A DNA stretch of 64,000 nucleotides, taken from Acidimicrobiia bacterium (GTDB lineage: Bacteria > Actinomycetota > Acidimicrobiia > Acidimicrobiales > Bin134). Location of the stretch: the NCBI GenBank assembly GCA_022825005.1, contig JAJDYU010000004.1:1-64000 (forward strand). The letters are read 5' to 3'. Under the pieces are notes generated by a model, which made no database searches, was not told the DNA's origin, and saw only the letters and a list, made by a program, of their open reading frames with translations. Position numbers and translations under genes: made by a program. Of the stretch, positions 48,901-56,717 are shown one piece after another. The first letter of the stretch is position 1; every line of letters starts with the position of its first letter.

Positions 48901-49669
48901 CCTCAACGACGAAGGCTATGTCCTCACGTGAAATGCGTATCTGGGTGAACCTCTCCCTCACCCTGATCACAGCGTCAGCAGCGCTGGCAAACCGTGGATT
49001 GTCGAAGATCGCTTCCTGCACCCCGCCGATGAACCGGAACCGGGTCGACTTGCAAATCTCGCCTATCTCGCGCAGGACCGCGAGGTCCAGACGCAGCTCG
49101 TTGTCGCGCCTAGAAGCCAGATAGTCCAGCATCTCGTCGAGCACAAAAAGCAATCCTTGGTCGCCGTAGACGGCTTCAAACGCAGCCATCATCTCCTCAA
49201 GGCTCCGCTTGGTATTGGTGACCTGGGACAGGTCCGGGAATTCGAACTCAACACCCAGGCGGCGCAGCCCCTCGGTCAGCTCGGTGGTGATGATGTCGCG
49301 CAGGCCCATCGTCGTCGCGCCGATTTCGGCTCGGATTACTCGATAGCGTCCCGCTACTGGCGCGGCTGCCGCCCGGACTGCTTCGGATCGGACCAACTCC
49401 ACCAATTCGGGGTACTCAAGTATCGACGACACCACCGACATCAGGTGCGTCTTGCCCGTTCCGTAGTTGGCGACGACCAGAATCCCCTTGGCGTCCGGAG
49501 CTGTATCAAGATCCAGGTTGGGCAGGATCACCTCGGTCAACTGCTCCGCTAGACGCGGCGACACCACCATCGTCTCAACATCCAGCCGCGCCGCCTCAAG
49601 ATCCTCGGCATCACGCAGTACCTTCACTGAGTCGATTGGCTCGAATGAGATCAGGTCGCGGTACTTCAT
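45983..49669 (-). CDS. brxC: BREX P-loop ATPase (BrxC/DUF6079 type)
   Basis: A 1228-residue AAA-like ATPase. Walker A is VVANYGTGKTHLM (residues about 65-77, Lys73) and Walker B is LLFVLDEMLDYL (173-184). Long helical domains follow, and near residue 1090 there is a short CPECGYRPRSSDG zinc-like segment after CKTFDPASLS. Size and order match the large ATPase that follows brxF in type 3 BREX systems and that drives the complex on DNA. The ATG overlaps the brxF stop by one base (TAATG), and its stop overlaps the methyltransferase start. No frameshift was noticed over 3.7 kb. Confidence 0.88.
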   Translation of the reverse strand: MKYRDLISFEPIDSVKVLRDAEDLEAARLDVETMVVSPRLAEQLTEVILPNLDLDTAPDAKGILVVANYGTGKTHLMSVVSSILEYPELVELVRSEAVRAAAAPVAGRYRVIRAEIGATTMGLRDIITTELTEGLRRLGVEFEFPDLSQVTNTKRSLEEMMAAFEAVYGDQGLLFVLDEMLDYLASRRDNELRLDLAVLREIGEICKSTRFRFIGGVQEAIFDNPRFASAADAVIRVRERFTQIRISREDIAFVVEERLLRKTPEQKAKIREHLQAFSPAYEGMAESLETFVALFPVHPAYLRIFELVTLVEKRKVLTTLSDEMRANLDADVPENDPGLICYDTYKAQLEADPSNRAIPEVREVLDKAQVLSARVDRALPTPEYVSTAQRIVDALAVHRLTTDDINAPIGPSCSELRDDLTLLPPGLPELDSFFLEATVGSIIDDIIRAVSGQFITRNDDNGQVYLDVRKDIDYDQRIEERAASLDDGRLDEAYFRALETVLEQRDNPYVAGYRIWAYELDWTPNQVTRSGYLFMGAPNERSTAQPPRDFYVYFLQPYDPPDFTDEEKPDEVFFRLVSPDDEFTDALRHYAGAVALEGESTGQHRTVYAEKVQRHLQEMVAWLRAHMGEAIAVTYRGETQPLASRLASSQGPRTTVKEQIDSIAATALEPHFEDRYPDYPSFGVQVTQANIAENLRQALKQVVTTQSNMLGGKVLAALGLVDVQGNLVDDGSFATQVLAQVSDNAGQAVNRSELFTERDPGVFTWGPWNLEPCWFVVVAATLTQLGQLEIGFKDGQLDALNLSRLLQMDLEEIESVTHVAPPKELPITVLREVVQLVDIPPGHVGANGATEALVRQVATKCAEYADRIARVRASLNDGINVWGAEILEHQTERSAALRAFEDVVNNLKARNTVGKLNKLDLATEQITRAADGKTALKWVEEATAVAVHLSDVNAYLREAVDAFGSDNPISADAIALRSDLLDMFRSESSFDMGQASILKTNGDELRHRFATEAVAAHNRDRLDGAGDERKRRILEGTIYRNLTQLSTIELLPGGRHAALQQKLTDLRTCKTFDPASLSRSVACPECGYRPRSSDGAPASVRLQQTEEEIHGLYTEWEKALLDSLAAPEMIEQIALLDAAEKQTVEIFLESRSFPEPLTEEFVRAVQQVLNRFEVCLISPRRIWDTLFPEAAPATSVELRERFIGLLEELAEGSTEDRIRFVPRDEDSQ

Positions 49670-50187
49670 TAGGGGATCCTCTCAACCTGAAACGGGACCT
49701 CGTCGGGGAAACGGGTCGTAACGGGACGCAAGACGCTGAGTTCGGCCAAGACGACACGCTGGTGGTCTCTCCGCCCGGTCACCGAGAACGTCGCAATGCG
49801 CTCGGTAATTCGCCCAGGCCAGAGGGCGACAACTCCGAGCTTGCGGGCGTGCAGACGCAGAAAGCGCAGCGGATCGATCCCTAGCCCTCGGTCCCAGCAG
49901 AGCGTCTCCAAGTCGAACAACAGCGGACAGTCTGCCAGCCGCCCCGTGAGTTCCTCCCAGCGGTGGATAGGAGCGTCCGAGAGAACTACCTCGGTTAGCG
50001 ACACAGGCGGCGACCCGAACACCCGCCCGAGCTCATCAAGGACCGCCAGGCCATCCGCCCGATTCCCAGCAACTAGCCCCACCGACCCCGGCCGTGACAA
50101 CTCATTTGCCTCGCGGTTGCCCCATTTCAGCCATAGCGGGCGCGACTCACTTCCACCTGTACTCGGCCGTTCCCCCTGCTGCTCCAT
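49669..50187 (-). CDS. brxF: BrxF-like protein lacking a Walker A motif
   Basis: A 172-residue protein that opens the operon. Its C-terminal half (CPLLFDLETLCWDRGLGIDP, then LRFLRLHARKLGVVALWPGRI) is the LLDNIELLF / DP / WPG pattern of BrxF small P-loop proteins. The place where BrxF normally has a GxxGxGK[ST] loop reads VGLVAGNRADGLAVLDELG, with no Lys-Ser/Thr, so ATP binding is doubtful. The position at the head of brxF-brxC-pglX-brxH-pglZ-brxA fixes the identity better than sequence. About 117 bases upstream, up to the right direct repeat, hold whatever promoter drives the island. Confidence 0.72.
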   Translation of the reverse strand: MEQQGERPSTGGSESRPLWLKWGNREANELSRPGSVGLVAGNRADGLAVLDELGRVFGSPPVSLTEVVLSDAPIHRWEELTGRLADCPLLFDLETLCWDRGLGIDPLRFLRLHARKLGVVALWPGRITERIATFSVTGRRDHQRVVLAELSVLRPVTTRFPDEVPFQVERIP

Positions 50188-50304
50188 CTAACGCCTTAAG
50201 GCTCCGTTCAATCCGTGCGGAGTGCAGATTACGCGCACACGCTGCATCGGAGTCGGGCCGATTGCAAGGAGCTACGGAGAGGTAGTCATGCAGGCGACGG
50301 GGCG
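50188..50304 (-). promoter_or_regulatory. probable BREX operon promoter region
   Basis: The non-coding space between the brxF ATG and the island's right repeat, partly overlapping the last six codons of the amidohydrolase (50286 on). I do not see a convincing pair of -35 and -10 hexamers; TTGCAA and TAATCT are present but 30 bases apart. Because all island genes are co-directional and overlapping, this is the only place for a main promoter. Confidence 0.3.
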
Positions 50305-51647
50305 GGCACCGGTTCGATGTTGAGGAATCGGGCCAGGTTGTCGCACATGATGGTTTTGATGTCGGCGTCGCTCATGTCTTTGAGCTGGGTGGTGGCGTAG
50401 AGGGCGGGGAAGGGCAGGCCCTCGCTGTGGGGGAAGTCGGAGCCGAACACGATGGGCTCGATGCCCACTGCCTCTACCACCCGGGCCACGTTCTCTTCGG
50501 GGAAGGGCGCCACGATGAAGTGGTCGCGGAAGATGTCGCTGGGGCGACGGTCGAGCTTGGGGCCCCATCTGGCCCCCCGGCCCATGAGATAGGCGTGGTC
50601 CATCTTGCGGAGGATGTAGGGCAGCCAGACGGTGCCCTGCTCTGACAGGCACACCTTGATGTTGGGGAAGCGGCCGAAGAGGTTGTGCAGCACCATGGCG
50701 GCCACCGTCTCCATGGCGGGGCGGTCGCCCCAGTAGAGCACCCATTGGAGGGCGTCGAACTCGCCCAGCCCGTCTTCGGGGTTTTCGCTCCAGTCGGCCC
50801 CGTTCTTCTGGTAGTCGGTGGCGCCCAGGTGGGTCACCACCCGGGCTCCGGCCTCGTTGATGCGGGCCCAGAAGCCGTCGTAGACCGGGTCGGCCATGGA
50901 GCGGCCACCCCGGGTGTTGTGGCGGCCGCCGTGGGCGTGGCCGCTGATGATCTGGACGACGGTGGCGCCCTGGTTGAGCACCAGCTCGACCTCGGCGATG
51001 GCCTCATCGGGGTCGGCCAGCGAGATGTAGGCGGGCAGGAAGAGGCGGTTTAGGTAGCCCCAGCCGATCTCCTCGTTGATCCAGCGGTTGTAGGCCCGGG
51101 TGTTGGCGTAGATGCCGTCGACGTCGTCGGCAAACTCGTACTCCAGCGACAGCACCTGGTTGGGGAACATGAGGGCGGCGCCGATGCCCTGTGAGTCCAT
51201 GAGGGCCAAGCGCAGATCGCGGTTGCCCCATGACTCCTCCTGGTCTCGGAAGTAGGCGATGAGCTCGATCCGCTCATCCATGGAGAGGTTGCGGTAGGGG
51301 TTGAGGCGGGACAGCGTCATCCCCGGGGAGTGGATGTTGGACTGGCCGGCTTTCATCTGGTTCTCGTCGCCGGCGGTGGGAACGGCCCGGGCGGCCACCT
51401 CGGCGGCGGCATCGTCGTCGGCCGCTACCAACGCCACCGCCTGGTTGAGCCGAGAAGGCTGTCCCCCGAACACCCCCACCCAGCGGCCCTCCTCATCGGC
51501 TTCAAAGGTGACCGCCTTGTGCCGCCACTTGGGATCCACGTAGTTCACGTACAGATCACGGGGCTCCACAAAGTGGTTGTCGGCATCGTTGATGAGAAAC
51601 GGCAACTCGACATGCAGCTGCATCTCGGCCAGAGCCATGCCCGCCAT
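50286..51647 (-). CDS. amidohydrolase family 2 protein with a replaced 3' end
   Basis: A 453-residue amidohydrolase. It has INDADNHFVEPRDLY, AYISLADPDEAIAEVELVLNQGATVVQII, HLGATDYQKNG, VCLSEQGTVWLPY and VFGSDFPHSEG, so the metal site looks complete. Length is longer than its two relatives at 13640 and 35588, owing to a long insert between the first strand and the barrel. The last codons (LNIEPVPAPSPA) come from the island's right direct repeat; the original end (LNIEPVPVPARS) is left behind at 36773-36811. An alternative start is the ATG at 51638. Confidence 0.9.
   Translation of the reverse strand: MAGMALAEMQLHVELPFLINDADNHFVEPRDLYVNYVDPKWRHKAVTFEADEEGRWVGVFGGQPSRLNQAVALVAADDDAAAEVAARAVPTAGDENQMKAGQSNIHSPGMTLSRLNPYRNLSMDERIELIAYFRDQEESWGNRDLRLALMDSQGIGAALMFPNQVLSLEYEFADDVDGIYANTRAYNRWINEEIGWGYLNRLFLPAYISLADPDEAIAEVELVLNQGATVVQIISGHAHGGRHNTRGGRSMADPVYDGFWARINEAGARVVTHLGATDYQKNGADWSENPEDGLGEFDALQWVLYWGDRPAMETVAAMVLHNLFGRFPNIKVCLSEQGTVWLPYILRKMDHAYLMGRGARWGPKLDRRPSDIFRDHFIVAPFPEENVARVVEAVGIEPIVFGSDFPHSEGLPFPALYATTQLKDMSDADIKTIMCDNLARFLNIEPVPAPSPA
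50305..50324. repeat. right boundary direct repeat of the BREX island
   Basis: The same 20 bases as 36792-36811, in direct orientation. Here the repeat lies inside the last codons of the amidohydrolase, so the element carries a substitute for the gene's end. A looser match continues a few bases into CGGGG on the left side in both copies, with a small indel. Confidence 0.75.
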
Positions 51648-51681
51648 GGTACGGGACGGCTGGAAGACGAGTAAGCGGCAG

Positions 51682-52764
51682 TTAGAGGCCGAGTGCGTTG
51701 CGGAGGGCGGGGCGGGGGTTTAGGTGGGCTAGGGCGGCTTCGGCGCGGGCTAGGAAGGCGGCGGCGAAGGCTTGGCGGCCGGGGGAGGCGTCTTCGGGGA
51801 AGGTGACCACTTGGCAGCTGGCGGGAACGGTGTAGGCGGCGTGGATGCGGTGGGCGAGCCAGGCGTCATCGAACGCGATGGGCTGGGCGCCGTGCGTGAT
51901 GCGGGCGTCGAGATAGCGCTGGATGAGGGATTGGTCGTGGGCTAGGCGATCCTCGGGGTCCATGGACATGTTGAGGAAGTAGCTCACGTCGCGCATCGGC
52001 GCGCCCACGTTGATGAGGCCCCAATCCAAGAAACCAGGCCCGCCGGTTTCGGTCACGAACAGGTTACCGATGTGGCCGTCGCCCTGGAGCACGGTGGCCG
52101 GACCGCCGATGGGACCGGCGGCCCATGCCTTGTGGAGCTCGGCGGTGTGGTGGATGTAGAGCTCGGCGATCTCGGCGAAGGCGTCGGTGAGCTTGTCGCG
52201 GTGGTTGTCGAGCCCGTAGCGCAGCAGGCGGGCGCCGTAGTCGCTTCCCATGGTGGCCAGGGGCACCCAGCTTGCCTCGGCGGCCCGGCGGTCGGGATCC
52301 TCGTAGCGGGCGTGCAGCTCGGCAAAGTGGTCCATGGCCTCGGCGGCGTAGGCCGCCGGGACTCCGCCTTGGTAGTCGGGCAGTGACTTGGTTGAGTTGT
52401 CCAGGTCTTCCAGCAGCAGCACGAAAGCCCCGGTGTCGGGGTCGAAGGCGGCCACATAGGGGGTGAGGGTGCGCATGGGCACCCGGTGGGCCAGTTGTTG
52501 GTAGAACAACGCCTCCCGGCGGCCCATGCCGGTTTGGTTGATCTGGGCCCGGCGGTCGGGGTCGAGCGGGGGGATCTTGGCGAACATGGTGGTGGGCAAG
52601 TCGGTGTTGCCCTCATAGGTGATGGCCAGGCGGGCGTTGGCGTTGGTGCCGGCATGGATGGACATCACCTCCACGCTGGTGACCACCGTGCCGGGGTAGC
52701 GCTCGGCCAGGTTCTCGGTGAGCCAGTCGGGGGTGATGGCCTCGGGGTGTTCGGGCAGGCTCAC
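51682..52764 (-). CDS. aminoglycoside-phosphotransferase-like kinase
   Basis: A 360-residue small-molecule kinase. It starts at GTG 52764, which overlaps the Rieske oxygenase stop (GTGA). It shows SIHAGTNANARLAITYEG and a lobe-joining segment FVLLLEDLDN. The catalytic region is LQGDGHIGNLFVT with the Asp and Asn of the phosphotransferase loop, followed by FLDWGLINVGAPMRDVSYFLNM carrying the metal Asp. It is similar in kind to the gene at 12534-13643 but not a close copy. Coupling to a ring-hydroxylating oxygenase suggests that a hydroxyl group on the oxidised product is phosphorylated; that is an inference from position. Confidence 0.85.
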   Translation of the reverse strand: MSLPEHPEAITPDWLTENLAERYPGTVVTSVEVMSIHAGTNANARLAITYEGNTDLPTTMFAKIPPLDPDRRAQINQTGMGRREALFYQQLAHRVPMRTLTPYVAAFDPDTGAFVLLLEDLDNSTKSLPDYQGGVPAAYAAEAMDHFAELHARYEDPDRRAAEASWVPLATMGSDYGARLLRYGLDNHRDKLTDAFAEIAELYIHHTAELHKAWAAGPIGGPATVLQGDGHIGNLFVTETGGPGFLDWGLINVGAPMRDVSYFLNMSMDPEDRLAHDQSLIQRYLDARITHGAQPIAFDDAWLAHRIHAAYTVPASCQVVTFPEDASPGRQAFAAAFLARAEAALAHLNPRPALRNALGL

Positions 52765-54143
52765 CGGGCCTGGTCGGCGGGTATCCAACCGCCGGGCTCA
52801 AGATCCAAGTAGCGCTCCAGGTTGCGGTGCATGTTGATGATGCGGCATTCCTCGCCCGACAGCCACACGTGGGTGAAGCCAGGCTGGTGGAGGCCCTTTT
52901 GCATGGTGCGGATCACGCTGAAGTCTTGGTTGAGCACGAATCCGAAGTCGGCCTGGTCCATGGGCACGGTGACGTGGACCGGCGACGATGCCGGGGCATC
53001 GGCCGACGGCATCCGGCTGAGGTGGATGGTGGCCAGCTCGCCCTCATCGGGGTTGGGGCCGGGCCGGGCGGTGAGCACGGTGAAGATGTCGGCGCTGATC
53101 AGCACAGTGGTGTTGGGGAAGAGGTTGTACTGGCTGAGATGGGTGATCTGGGCGGTGTCGTAGCCCGACAGGTCCACGCCCATGGTGGCCTGGTGGTCCC
53201 TGATCTTCTGGGCGATCACGTCTTGGAGGGTCTGGCCATCGGGCACCTCGGGGACGGGATTGCCGGGCTCGGCATAGTCCGGCCCCATGCGGCCGCCCTG
53301 GGTGACCACGAACGATTCCCACACCGTCTGGTCGTCCACGTCGCGGCCCAGGCGGGGGCTGGGCACGCCGTAGGGCTGGTACGACACCCCGTGGCGGTCC
53401 CAGATGCGCTGGGGAGAGTTGACGTCGTTGATGCTGCCCAGCATCTCCCGATGGAGGCCCTGAACGTGATAGGTCTCCGAGAAGCCCTCGTTGACCACCT
53501 TCCAGTTGCAGTTCACCGGGGTGGCGGTGGAATAGGTGCCCCGGAACTCGTCGAGGTTGGCCCAGGCAATGTCGTCGGGGATGCCCTCCAGCCAGTGGGC
53601 CAGCGGCTCGGCGTGCAGATCGAGGTTTACGAACACCAGGCGGGCCCAGGTGTCCACCTGCACCGGCACCAAGGGCAGGTCGTCGTTGCTGATGGGGCCG
53701 AATCCCCGGCGGGAGGGGATCTCGCGGAGGCGGCCGGTGAGGTCCCAGGCCCAGCGGTGGTAGGGGCAGCGCAGCTCGGTGATGCCGGTGCCCGATCCCT
53801 GGCAGATGGAGTTGCCCCGGTGACGGCAGACGTTCTGGAAGCCCCGGAGCACGCCGTCTTCGCCCCGAACCAGGATTATGGAGTACTTGCCGAGGCGGTG
53901 CTCAAACCAGTCGCCGGGGTTTGCGATGTGGTCAACGGTGCAGGCCACGTGCCACACCTTGGGCCACATCTTTTCGTATTCGAGTTCGGCGAACTCGGGG
54001 GAGAGGTAGCGCTGGACGGGGATCTTCACCGGGGCTTCAGCGGCTAGGCCAGAGGCGGTTACTGCGGTGCCTAGGATGTCGGCTTCGTCTGGGGGTGCGA
54101 TGTCGACCATGGCGTCAATCGTGGCACACGGCTTTGATGGCAA
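52761..54143 (-). CDS. Rieske non-heme iron oxygenase, alpha subunit
   Basis: A 460-residue oxygenase large subunit. The Rieske [2Fe-2S] ligands are Cys106/His108 in NVCRHRGNSIC and Cys126/His129 in RCPYHRWAWD. The mononuclear iron site is in NWKVVNEGFSETYHVQGLHREM. It hydroxylates an aromatic ring or a methyl/amine carbon with electrons from an unseen reductase. A shorter start at ATG 54110 is possible, and neither has a clear ribosome-binding site. Upstream lies the second copy of the structured repeat (54182-54265). Confidence 0.93.
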   Translation of the reverse strand: MPSKPCATIDAMVDIAPPDEADILGTAVTASGLAAEAPVKIPVQRYLSPEFAELEYEKMWPKVWHVACTVDHIANPGDWFEHRLGKYSIILVRGEDGVLRGFQNVCRHRGNSICQGSGTGITELRCPYHRWAWDLTGRLREIPSRRGFGPISNDDLPLVPVQVDTWARLVFVNLDLHAEPLAHWLEGIPDDIAWANLDEFRGTYSTATPVNCNWKVVNEGFSETYHVQGLHREMLGSINDVNSPQRIWDRHGVSYQPYGVPSPRLGRDVDDQTVWESFVVTQGGRMGPDYAEPGNPVPEVPDGQTLQDVIAQKIRDHQATMGVDLSGYDTAQITHLSQYNLFPNTTVLISADIFTVLTARPGPNPDEGELATIHLSRMPSADAPASSPVHVTVPMDQADFGFVLNQDFSVIRTMQKGLHQPGFTHVWLSGEECRIINMHRNLERYLDLEPGGWIPADQAR

Positions 54144-54181
54144 TCAGACCGAGAATGCAGATCCTGTCAATACCATCCTCC

Positions 54182-54265
54182 GGTGGGCTGGCGGGTCCTG
54201 TCACCTGCGGCGGCCTGGCCGTCGGTGCGGCCAGGTCCGCCTCCGGCGCCACCCCCCAGCCCACC
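54182..54265. repeat. 84-nt structured intergenic repeat, copy 2
   Basis: Outer arms GGTGGGCTGG and CCAGCCCACC pair perfectly, again followed by one mismatch and GGGT/ACCC, and the inner hairpin is unchanged. Against copy 1 at 34503-34586, two pairs differ together: C-G to T-A at the third pair and T-A to C-G at the seventh. It lies between the MmgE/PrpD stop and the Rieske start, the same kind of location as copy 1. Confidence 0.75.
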
Positions 54266-55647
54266 TAGGGTTGATCCTCCGGCTTTCTTATGTGGCTAAG
54301 GGGGACGGCGGGCTGGTGGCGATCGTGCAGGGCTTGTCGGATGTCGTCGGCGGGATAGAGGCCCTCCACCAGGCGCTCGAACTTGGCGTCAAGCTCGGAG
54401 CGGCTCAGGGGATCGTGCATAGAGCCCTTCTGACCGTGAACGGTCCGCTCGAACACTTCCCCGCGGGCCGCAGTGATCCGCACCCTGCCCCCCATCTTCC
54501 AGGCGTAGGTTCGGTCGAACTCTGGTGCGGCCCTTAGCGGCCCCACCTTGGCCTGAAGTTCGGCCAGCGCCGGGTGGGCAATCCGCTCCGGCCTATAGGT
54601 GGCCGGGTCGCAGGGGTCGGCCAGGAGGGCGGCCGCGATATTGAAGGGCGCGGAGTACTGCGCCGCCATGACGGAAACTGTGCCGTCCATGTCGTTCTGG
54701 GTGGCCGCCTTGGTGGGGCATTCGGCTTCGATCTGGATGATCTGGGCCGGGTCGATGCGGTGCTCGGCCTGGAGCTCCGCGGTGGCTTGAATCAGCGGGT
54801 GGATATCGCTGCACGCCGCAAAGGGCTTTACGGTGATCTCGTCGATCATCCAGCGGTCGCCTAATCCGTCGGTCAGACGATCAATCTGGGGTTCCACACC
54901 GAACACCCGACAGAATCCGTAGCGGCCGGCGAGCCCGTCGTCGGCGCCCTCGACGCCCCGGGCGGCGAGAGAAGCGGCCAGCAGGCCGGCCTCGGCTGCC
55001 CGCCCGGCGTGGATCCGCTTGGCCATGCCGCCGGAGGAGGCGAATTCCATGGTGCCCGAAGCCAGCGAGACGGCCAGGCCGAAGGCGTGGTTCATCGTCT
55101 GGCCGTCGAATCCCAACAGGCGTCCTGCGGCCGCGGCCGAGCCGAACACCCCCGACATCGAGGTTGGGTGGAATCCGGCCAGCATGTGGGCCACCGGTCC
55201 GACGGCGATGCCGGCCCGGCCCATGGCCTCGTAGCCGATCAGAATGGCTTCCAGCAGGTCGAGGTTGGTCGCCCCCCTGTCCTCGGCCAGCGCCATTGCC
55301 GCCGGGACCACCACCGCGCCCGGATGATTGATGGCCTCTTCATGCACATCGTCGAGCTCGAAGCCATGGGCTGACGATCCATTGGCAAAGGCAGCCATCG
55401 CCGGGGTCGTGTACGAGCCGGGGCTTTTGTCGGCACCGATAACGAAGGCCGATCCACCGCCGCCAGTGGCCAGCGCGTGGGCAATGGCCGCCTGCGACCA
55501 CGGCTGGGCCGCCCCCTGAATCATGCACCCCAAGGTGTCCACCAGGGCATCGCCAGCCTGGTGCAAGAGGCGATCTTCGACCCGGCCGGTAAGTCCGGCC
55601 AAGAAGTCGGCCAGACGGCGGGAAGGCGACCGGTTGTCAGGGGCCAT
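54265..55647 (-). CDS. MmgE/PrpD family protein (2-methylcitrate dehydratase-like)
   Basis: A 460-residue protein of the MmgE/PrpD fold. Landmarks are SRRLADFLAGL at the start, VDTLGCMIQGA, FANGSSAHGFELDDVHEEAINHPGAVVVPAAMAL with the conserved DD and HP residues, FHPTSMSGVFGSAAAAGRLL and GGMAKRIHAGRAAEAGLLAA, then KPFAACSDIHPLI. The family includes 2-methylcitrate dehydratase, aconitate isomerase-like and cis-aconitate decarboxylase enzymes. The exact reaction is uncertain. The start overlaps the neighbouring Rieske gene by 11 bases, so the two are expressed together. The stop touches the structured repeat. Confidence 0.9.
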   Translation of the reverse strand: MAPDNRSPSRRLADFLAGLTGRVEDRLLHQAGDALVDTLGCMIQGAAQPWSQAAIAHALATGGGGSAFVIGADKSPGSYTTPAMAAFANGSSAHGFELDDVHEEAINHPGAVVVPAAMALAEDRGATNLDLLEAILIGYEAMGRAGIAVGPVAHMLAGFHPTSMSGVFGSAAAAGRLLGFDGQTMNHAFGLAVSLASGTMEFASSGGMAKRIHAGRAAEAGLLAASLAARGVEGADDGLAGRYGFCRVFGVEPQIDRLTDGLGDRWMIDEITVKPFAACSDIHPLIQATAELQAEHRIDPAQIIQIEAECPTKAATQNDMDGTVSVMAAQYSAPFNIAAALLADPCDPATYRPERIAHPALAELQAKVGPLRAAPEFDRTYAWKMGGRVRITAARGEVFERTVHGQKGSMHDPLSRSELDAKFERLVEGLYPADDIRQALHDRHQPAVPLSHIRKPEDQP

Positions 55648-56707
55648 CGAGCGCGTCCAGCAACAGCTTTTGGAGATGGAGGACTGAGTTCTCGGCGTGG
55701 ACGCCGGCCACCCCTCCGGGATCCACGATCAAGGGGCCGGGCTGGTAGCCGCGGCTGGCCACGCCCTGCTGCACCGATTCCATGATGCTCAAGTCCTCCA
55801 CCACGGTGGTGGACCAGTCCCGTTCGATCACCTCCCGCTGGCCGGGAGTGGGATCGGGCCGGTCGAGCCACCATTCCCGGATGAGCAGGGTCTGATCGAC
55901 GGCGAGGGGCACCCAGCGGAACGTGTTGAGAACCTGGCCCGGATAGCACTGGATGGAGGACACCGGCCAGGTGAAGAAGGCGCCATACTCGCCGGCGTCC
56001 ACATGCCCGGTAGAACCTATGGACTCCAGGGGCGGCCCGAGCGCGGTGTGGTGGACGGTTGGCCCTCGGAGGGAGATGCGATAGCTCCCGGGCGTGACCG
56101 TGTTGGTTGTGAAGCTCTTGTGGACGTTGGGGCAGTGGTAGCACTCGTTGTAGTTCTCCACCGCCACCTTCCAGTTGGCATTGATCAGCTGGAGGCGCCG
56201 GGACGTCAGCACCCGCTGGCCGGCATCGGGGGCCATGGCCAGCAGCCCGGCCTCGACTCCGGGAACGGTGTCTTCGAGCGGAATCGCATCGGGGTCGAGG
56301 TTGGCGAACAGGAATCCGGCCATGGTGTCGAGGCGGATCGAGGGCACGCAAAGCTCGCCCACGTCTTCGCCGCGGGCGTTGACAAGCTGACCGCCGAGGT
56401 CGTAGGTCCAGGCGTGATAGGGGCAGGTGATGGCCGACAACTCGGCGAAATCGTGTTCTACCAGCCGATGGCCGCGGTGCTGGCACACGTTGTAGAGGCC
56501 CCGCACCGTCCCATCGTGGTTGACCACCAGCACGTTCTCGTCGCCCACCGAGGCAGTGAATACCTGCCCCGGCGAGGCCACTTGCGATACGTGGCCGACG
56601 AGTTGCCAGGCACGGGCGAAGACGCGGTCTAGTTCTTGGGCGAAGACATCCGGGTCGGTGTAGTAGCGACCATCGAGGCCAGCGTGTCGAGAACCCACCC
56701 TCGTCAC
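55637..56707 (-). CDS. Rieske non-heme iron oxygenase (demethylase/choline-monooxygenase-like)
   Basis: A 356-residue oxygenase if started at GTG 56707; a TTG at 56743 would add twelve residues but overlaps the aminotransferase gene by 26 bases. The Rieske site is NVCQHRGHRLV and TCPYHAWTYD. The mononuclear iron site is NWKVAVENYNECYHCPNVHKSF, a form common in choline, glycine-betaine and stachydrine demethylating oxygenases. The nearby dimethylglycine-dehydrogenase-like gene at 57881 supports an N-methyl amine substrate. The reductase is not in this window. It is a different subfamily from the 52761 oxygenase. Confidence 0.88.
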   Translation of the reverse strand: MTRVGSRHAGLDGRYYTDPDVFAQELDRVFARAWQLVGHVSQVASPGQVFTASVGDENVLVVNHDGTVRGLYNVCQHRGHRLVEHDFAELSAITCPYHAWTYDLGGQLVNARGEDVGELCVPSIRLDTMAGFLFANLDPDAIPLEDTVPGVEAGLLAMAPDAGQRVLTSRRLQLINANWKVAVENYNECYHCPNVHKSFTTNTVTPGSYRISLRGPTVHHTALGPPLESIGSTGHVDAGEYGAFFTWPVSSIQCYPGQVLNTFRWVPLAVDQTLLIREWWLDRPDPTPGQREVIERDWSTTVVEDLSIMESVQQGVASRGYQPGPLIVDPGGVAGVHAENSVLHLQKLLLDALDGP

Positions 56708-56717
56708 TTCGGCTATC

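Larger units (their letters stand above)
36792..50324. mobile_element. genomic island carrying BREX type 3, bounded by 20-bp direct repeats
   Basis: About 13.5 kb lies between the two direct repeats. All its genes run on the minus strand, and its base composition is visibly more AT-rich at the left end than the flanks. The right repeat is inside the last codons of an amidohydrolase gene and supplies a replacement 3' end (LNIEPVPAPSPA stop). The left repeat is the displaced old end (LNIEPVPVPARS stop). This is how integrative elements that use gene 3' ends leave their host gene intact. No integrase, transposase or resolvase is visible between the repeats, so the mobilising enzyme was lost or acted in trans. 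Confidence 0.65.

Noticed and set aside
36792..50324. A recombinase or integrase inside the island
   Set aside because: None of the island genes has a tyrosine- or serine-recombinase or transposase motif, so no integrase is claimed.
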